A stretch of DNA of 64,000 nucleotides from Chrysemys picta bellii (lineage: Eukaryota; Chordata; Testudines; Emydidae). Below, piece after piece: positions 58,763-64,000 of this stretch; position 1 is the stretch's first letter; each line of letters starts with the position of its first letter. The notes beneath the pieces were generated by a model. That model was given only the letters and a program-made list of their open reading frames with translations. It made no database searches and was not told the origin of the DNA. The DNA is taken from NCBI RefSeq assembly GCF_011386835.1, contig NW_027052952.1, positions 26,001 through 90,000 on the forward strand. The letters run 5' to 3'. A program made the translations under genes and the position numbers.

Positions 58763-61700
58763 CAGTGTTTTTTTCATACATTCATAGATTATCGGACTGG
58801 AAGGGACCTCGAGAGGTCATCGAGTCCAGTCCCCTGCCCGCCTGGCAGGACCAAATACCATCTAGACCATCCCTGATAGACATTTATCTAACCTACTCTT
58901 AAATATCTCAAGAGATGGAGATTCCACAACCTCCCTCGGCAATTTATTCCAGTGTTTAACCACCCTGACAGTTAGGAACTTTTTCCTAATGTCCAACCTA
59001 GACCTCCCTTGCTGCACTTTAAACCCATTGCTTCTGGTTCTATCCTTAGAGGCTAAGGTGAACAAGTTTTCTCCCTCCTCCTTATGACACCCTTTTAAAT
59101 ACCTGAAAACTGCTATCATGTCTCCTCTCAGTCTTCTCTTTTCCAAACTAAACAAAGCCAATTCTTTCAGCCTTCCTTCATAGGTCATGTTCTCAAGACC
59201 TTTAATCATTCTTGTTGCTCTTCTCTGGACCCTTTCCAATTTCTCCACATCTTTTTTAAAATGCGGTGCCCAGAACTGGACACAATACTCCAGCTGAGGC
59301 CTAACCAGAGCAGAGTAGAGCGGAAGAATGACTTCTCGTGTCTTGCTCACAACACACCTGTTAATACATCCCAGAATCAGGTTTGCTTTTTTTGCAACAG
59401 CATCACACTGTTGACTCATATTTAGCTTGTGGTCCACTATAACCCCTAGATCCCTTTCTGCCGTACTCCTTCCTAGACAGTCTCTTCCCATTCTGTATGT
59501 GTGAAACTGATTGTTCCTTCCTAAGTGGAGCACTTTGCATTTGTCTTTGTTAAACTTCATCCTGTTTAACTCAGACCATTTCTCCAATTTGTCCAGATCA
59601 TTTTGAATTATGACCCTGTCCTCCAAAGCAGTTGCAATCCCTCCCAGTTTGGTATCATCCGCAAACTTAATAAGCGTACTTTCTATGCCAATATCTAAGT
59701 CGTTGATGAAGATATTGAACAGCGCCGGTCCCAAAACAGACCCCTGCGATACCCCACTCGTTATGGCTTTCCAGCAGGATTGGGAACTATTAATAACAAC
59801 TCTCTGAGTACGGTTATCCAGCCAGTTATGCACCCACCTTATAGTAGCCCCATCTAAATTGTATTTGCCTAGTTTATCAATAAGAATATCATGCGAGACC
59901 GTATCAAATGCCTTACTAAAGTCTAGGTATACCACATCCACAGCCTCACCCTTATCCACAAGGCTCGTTATCCTCTCAAAGAAAGCTATCAGATTGGTTT
60001 GACATGATTTGTTCTTCACAAATCCATGCTGGCTGTTCCCTATCACCTTACCACCTTCCAAGTGTTTGCAGATGATTTCCTTAATTACTTGCTCCATTAT
60101 CTTCCCTGGCACAGAAGTTAAACTCACTGGGGTCTGTAGTTTCCTGGGTTGTTTTTATTTCCCTTTTTATAGATGGGCACTATATTTGCCCTTTTCCAGT
60201 CTTCTGGAATCTCTCCCGTCTCCCATGATTTTCCAAAGATAATAGCTAGAGGCTCAGATACCTCCTCTATTAGCTCCTTGAGTATTCTAGGATGCATTTC
60301 ATCAGGCCCGGGTGACTTGCAGGCATCTAACTTTTCTAAGTGATTTTTAACTTGTTCTTTTTTTATTTTATCTGCTAAACCTACCCCCTTCCCATTAGCA
60401 TTCACTATGTTAGGCATTCCTTCAGACTTCTCGGTGAAGACCGAAACAAAGAAGTCATTAAGCATCTCCGCCATTTCCAAGTTTCCTGTTACTGTTTCTC
60501 CCTCTTCACTAAGCAGTGGGCCTACCCTGTCTTTGGTCTTCCTCTTGCTTCTAATGTATTGATAAAAAGTCTTCTTGTTTCCCTTTATTCCCGTAGCTAG
60601 TTTGAGCTCATTTTGTGCCTTTGCCTTTCTAATCTTGCCCCTGCATTCCTGTGTTGTTTGCCTATATTCATCCTTTGTAATCTGTCCCAGTTTCCATTTT
60701 TTATATGACTCCTTTTTATTTTTTAGATCATGCAAGATCTCATGGTTAAGCCAAGGTGGTCTTTTGCCACATTTTCTATCTTTCCTAACCAGCGGAATAG
60801 CTTGCTTTTGGGCCCTTAATAGTGTCCCTTTGAAAAACTGCCAACTCTCCTCAGTTGTTTTTCCCCTCAGTCTTGATTCCCATGGGACCTTACCTATCAG
60901 CTCTCTGAGCTTACCAAAATCTGCCTTCCTGAAATCCATTGTCTCTATTTTGCTGTTCTCCCTTCTACCCTTCCTTAGAATTGCAAACTCTATGATTTCA
61001 TGATCACTTTCACCCAGGCTGCCTTCTACTTTCAAACTCTCAACGAGTTCCTCCCTATTTGTTAAAATCAAGTCTAGAACAGCTTCCCCCCAGTAGCTTT
61101 TTCAACCTTCTGAAATAAAAAGTTGTCTCCAATGCAGTCCAGGAATTTGTTGGATAGTCTGTGCCCCGCTGTGTTATTTTCCCAACATATATCCGGATAG
61201 TTGAAGTCCCCCATCACCACCAAATCTTGGGCTTTGGATGATTTTGTTAGTTGCTTAAAAAAAGCCTCATCCACCTCTTCCACCTGGTTAGGTGGCCTGT
61301 AGTAGACTCCTAGCATGACATCTCCCTTGTTTTTTACCCCTTTTAGCCTAACCCAGAGACTCTCAACACTTCCGTCTCCTATGTCCATCTCTACCTCAGT
61401 CCAAGTGTGTACATTTTTAATATACAAGGCAACACCTCCTCCCTTTTTCCCCTGTCTATCCTTCCTGAGCAAGCTGTACCCATCCACACCAACATTCCAA
61501 TCACGTGTATTATCCCACCAAGTTTCAGTAATGCCAACAATGTCATAGTTGTATTTATTTATTAGCACTTCCAGTTCTTCCTGCTTATTCCCCATACTTC
61601 TCGCATTTGTATATAGACATCTAAGATACTGGTTTGATCTTTCCTCCCAGTTTTGTCCTGACCCTCCTTTCCCTCTGACAATATAGCCCACACTCCCTCT

Positions 61701-61820
61701 CGTTTTTGACCCATCTCCCCGGTCTCCATGTTCCCCACTTACCTGTGGGCTTTGCTCACCTGTCCCCGTCGAACCTAGTTTAAAGCCCTCCTCACTAGGT
61801 TAGCCAGTCTGTGTCCAAAG
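58763..61820 (-). mobile_element. CR1-D copy 2, minus strand, uninterrupted
   Basis: Same left and right ends as copy 1, but without CR1-C/CR1-B. At 58840-58865 CAGGACCAAATACC is the empty site for the nested insertion. It is truncated 5' in the last codons of ORF1 (LVRRALN). The 3' end is TTCATAGATTATCGGACTGG near 58780. Confidence 0.93.
58862..61691 (-). pseudogene. CR1-D copy 2 ORF2, three pieces (two shared frameshifts)
   Basis: Endonuclease 61074-61691 ([21 protein letters not shown]), middle piece 60124-61071 (SDHEIIEF to NNPGNYRPQ) and RT 58862-60127 ([36 protein letters not shown], ending LDKCLSGMV). The frameshifts at about 61075-61090 and after NYRP are present in copy 1 too, so the element was already dead before duplication. 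GVSQGS in place of the usual GVPQGS in RT is also shared. It is better preserved than copy 1. Confidence 0.92.
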
Positions 61821-63054
61821 GTACTAATAACTTGAGCTGTGGTTTGGAGGTGGAACAGCTGTCAAGGGCACTGAGGGGGAGATAGCAGGAGCTCATCCTT
61901 CAAGGAGGGGGGTTGTCACTGGAGGTTACTAGAAAGGACAAGAAGACTCCATTCTGGGGGTCAGGAGGTGAATTTATCCCTCAGTGGTGGGCAGGTGATG
62001 GGTGGAAGTAGTGCTGGTTCCAGGTGCCCTTAATTCCCGCTGATTCCTCGGGGCGTTTGAGTCTCTGACAGGTTCTCGTTCCCTTGCAGCAGGAGGACGT
62101 CACGGCCAAAAGTGATGCACCACCTCCGCATCATCCGGCACTTGCGCCAGATTCCTGAGACACTGCAGGGGCTGTGCCTCTGAGGCCATCAGCAACTCCC
62201 GCTCCCTGCTGCAGGTACTGCTCTGGCTCACTGTAAATGGGGAGCTAGTGGAAGGGGAAATGGAGCCCCCTGGCACTCACTAAAAGGGAAAGTGGTGGAT
62301 TCTCCATCTCTTGATGTCATTGAAGGAAGACTAGATGCCTTTCTGCAATGTGTGTGCCCAAAAAGTAACTATTGTACTATAGAGCAAGCCTATGGTATGC
62401 AAGGGGTTAGATGAGATGCTCTAAAGGTCTCTTCTGGCCATAAAGTCCCCTAATTTTGGAAACACCGAGTGTAGCATTGGGAGCAGCCTCTGATGTTTTA
62501 CCGTCTAGCCGGCTTGCTTCCTAGAATGAACAGGCATTGAGTGGGGTGATGCACAGAGAGTAGCTGAAACCTTCAAAGTGTCAGCCCAGCAACAGGACAT
62601 TAGCACTTCCGGGGAAGGGTGGGTGTGGCAGTGATATCACAAAGGCCTTTTGCAGGACGTCAGCCTATTGGTCAAAGGTGTTAGGGAGGTGGTGACCTCC
62701 GAGAGAGATGCTGACATCAGCCTGGCAGGACAGGAGCACAGGGCCAGGGAAACCTCAGAGACCCCTGTGGCTTTGCTTCAGCAAGTCTCCTTCTCGAGGT
62801 CTCTCTTTGAGGACTGAGAGAGTGTTAGGGTTGACGTATGTGAGTGTGAGCAGGAGCCTCTTTCGAGTTTTCTCCTTTCCTTTTGACGGATTTTACTAGA
62901 AAACAGACGTCCCTATTTAGAAGGTAAGAGCCTCCAAGAGGTTTTGGAACCTGCTCAGTCTGATCCATCTGGTGCCAGCTGAATTCTAGGCATGGAAAAC
63001 AGTAGTTTAAGATGGCAGAATTTTATTCCCTCCCTGGGATTTTGTCCCGTAGAA
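61821..63054. repeat. Macrosatellite monomer M15, right part
   Basis: Resumes at GTACTAATAACTTGAG with the M7/M9-type variants (GGAAGTAGTGCTGG). Exon-like block 1 at about 62091-62214, old CR1 tail at about 62290-62450, block 2 at 62656-62817. Confidence 0.87.
62656..62817 (+). other. Exon-like block 2 of the macrosatellite (53-codon open frame)
   Basis: Preceded by GGCCTTTTGCAG, an acceptor-like end. It is then open for 53 codons (VREVVTSERDADIS ... ALLQQVSFSRSLFED) to TGA at 62815-62817. Related frames occur in other monomers with small indels, for example 4868-5030, 35085-35245 and 58068-58230. I do not recognise the family. It may be a relic exon of a gene from which the macrosatellite arose, or chance; there is no evidence of expression. 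Confidence 0.3.
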
Positions 63055-64000
63055 TCACTGGGGACATTAGGGTTTGTCCTTTTCGTTTTACCTTTTCCTC
63101 CATCCCTCCTTCCTTTCTCTTCATCTCTTACTTCTTTTGTCCTTTCTCCTGTTCCCCTTTCACCACCAGGAGTGGTGTGTGTGTGTGTGTGTGTGTGTTT
63201 GTGTGTGTGTTGCTGGGGGTGCTCTTCACCTCCCCTTGTTGGGAGTTGATCCAAAACTGTATGGTTGAAATAGTGCTTGGACTCCACTGACACTAGATGC
63301 TGCCATCGTGTGGTTTAGCATTAGTGTCTGGGATGACTTGGGGCAAGATCTCAAGCTCCCCGCAACCCACTTCACTGCTGCCAGAATCCCACCTGCCCCC
63401 CCTGCTAGAGCCGCCTTCCTGCCCAACCTGGGTGGGGGTGGAGAAGAGGGTTCTGATAACTTGAGGTTTGGTTTGGAGGTGGAACAGCTGTGAAGAACAC
63501 TGAGGGGGAGGTAGCAGGAGCTAATCCTACAAGGAGGGGGGTTGGCACTGGAGGATACTAGAAAGGACAAGAAAACTCCATTCTGGGGTTCAGGAGGTGA
63601 ATTCATCCCTCAGCGGTGGGCAGGTGGTGGGTGGAAATACTGCTGGTTCCAGGTGCCCTTAATTCCCCCTGATTCCTCGGGGCCTTTGAGTCTCTGACAG
63701 GTTCTCGTTCCCTTGCAGCAGGAGGACGTCACGGCCAAAGTGATGCACCAGCTCCGCATCATCCGGCACTTGTGCCAGGTGCCTGAGACACTGCAGGGGC
63801 TGTTCCTCTGAGGCCTTCAGCAACTCCCGCTCCCTGCTGCAGGTACTGCTCTGGCTCACTGTAAATGGGGAGCTAGTGGAAGGGGAAATGGAGCCCTCTG
63901 GCCCTCACTAAAAGGGAAAGTGGTGGATTCTCCATCTCTTGATGTCATTGAATGAAGACTAGATGCCTTTCTGGAATGTGTGTGCCCAAAGAGTAACTAT
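63055..64000. repeat. Macrosatellite monomer M16, left part (cut by window end)
   Basis: Phase motif, interrupted TG tract at about 63174-63211 (GTGTGTTTGTG), exon-like block 1 at 63719-63842, and the old CR1 tail starting near 63920. Confidence 0.87.
63719..63842 (+). other. Exon-like block 1 of the macrosatellite (124 bp)
   Basis: Bounded by CGTTCCCTTGCAG (acceptor-like, pyrimidine-rich) and CTGCTGCAG/GTACTG (donor-like). The first frame reads QEDVTAKVMHQL, then IIRHLCQVPETLQGLFL, and stops at TGA 63809-63811. A one-base change of frame there would continue as EAFSNSRSLLQ up to the donor. The block is kept in nearly every full monomer. I do not recognise a protein family. A pseudogenised exon is possible but unproven. 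Confidence 0.35.

Overview
The window is vertebrate, most likely reptilian and probably turtle, DNA built almost entirely from repeats. The evidence is several full or long CR1 LINEs (ORF1 with an SGNH/GDSL esterase domain, ORF2 with APE endonuclease plus reverse transcriptase, ATTCTATG-type 3' tails), Penelope-like retroelements (PLEs) with RT plus GIY-YIG endonuclease, solo-LTR-like elements and long (TG)n tracts. I see no bacterial, phage or organelle features, no tRNA or rRNA, and no convincing intact host gene. The species assignment is inference.

The background is a tandem macrosatellite with a monomer of about 1.6 kb. I take its phase at TCACTGGGGACATTAGGG, which recurs at 1, 1631, 3742, 32343, 32996, 35483, 45082, 46124, 47594, 49965 (variant), 52431, 54080, 56075, 58466 and 63055. 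After subtracting inserts, most complete monomers are 1.60-1.65 kb. Each typically holds a pyrimidine-rich stretch, a (TG)n tract, a 124-bp exon-like block, an old CR1 3' tail and a second exon-like block with a 53-codon open frame. Mobile elements landed in single monomers and were then copied along with them: an antisense 477-bp PLE fragment (2 copies), an LTR-like element (3 copies at one site), and a CR1 (2 long copies plus a 5'-end remnant). Bases 1-3490 recur near-identically at 52431-55930.

Layout: 1-5128 macrosatellite; 5129-9240 full-length but dead CR1 (CR1-A, minus strand); 9241-10490 macrosatellite scraps and an LTR-like element; 10491-31116 head-to-tail PLE array (one 5'-truncated copy, then seven units of 2873 or 2880 bp); 31117-35861 macrosatellite with an LTR-like element; 35862-43848 three nested CR1s (B inside C inside D); 43849-51194 macrosatellite with a CR1-D remnant and an LTR-like element; 51195-52036 solo LTR with a perfect 5-bp TSD; 52037-58762 macrosatellite; 58763-61820 second CR1-D without the nested inserts; 61821-64000 macrosatellite.

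The most striking object is the PLE array. All units share one exact head-to-tail junction and a hammerhead-ribozyme-like motif. They differ by a 7-bp length polymorphism that breaks the ORF and by a shared premature stop. Only unit 6 (25412-28093) keeps a continuous 893-codon RT/GIY-YIG frame. The pattern suggests that whole units were amplified after the disabling mutations arose.
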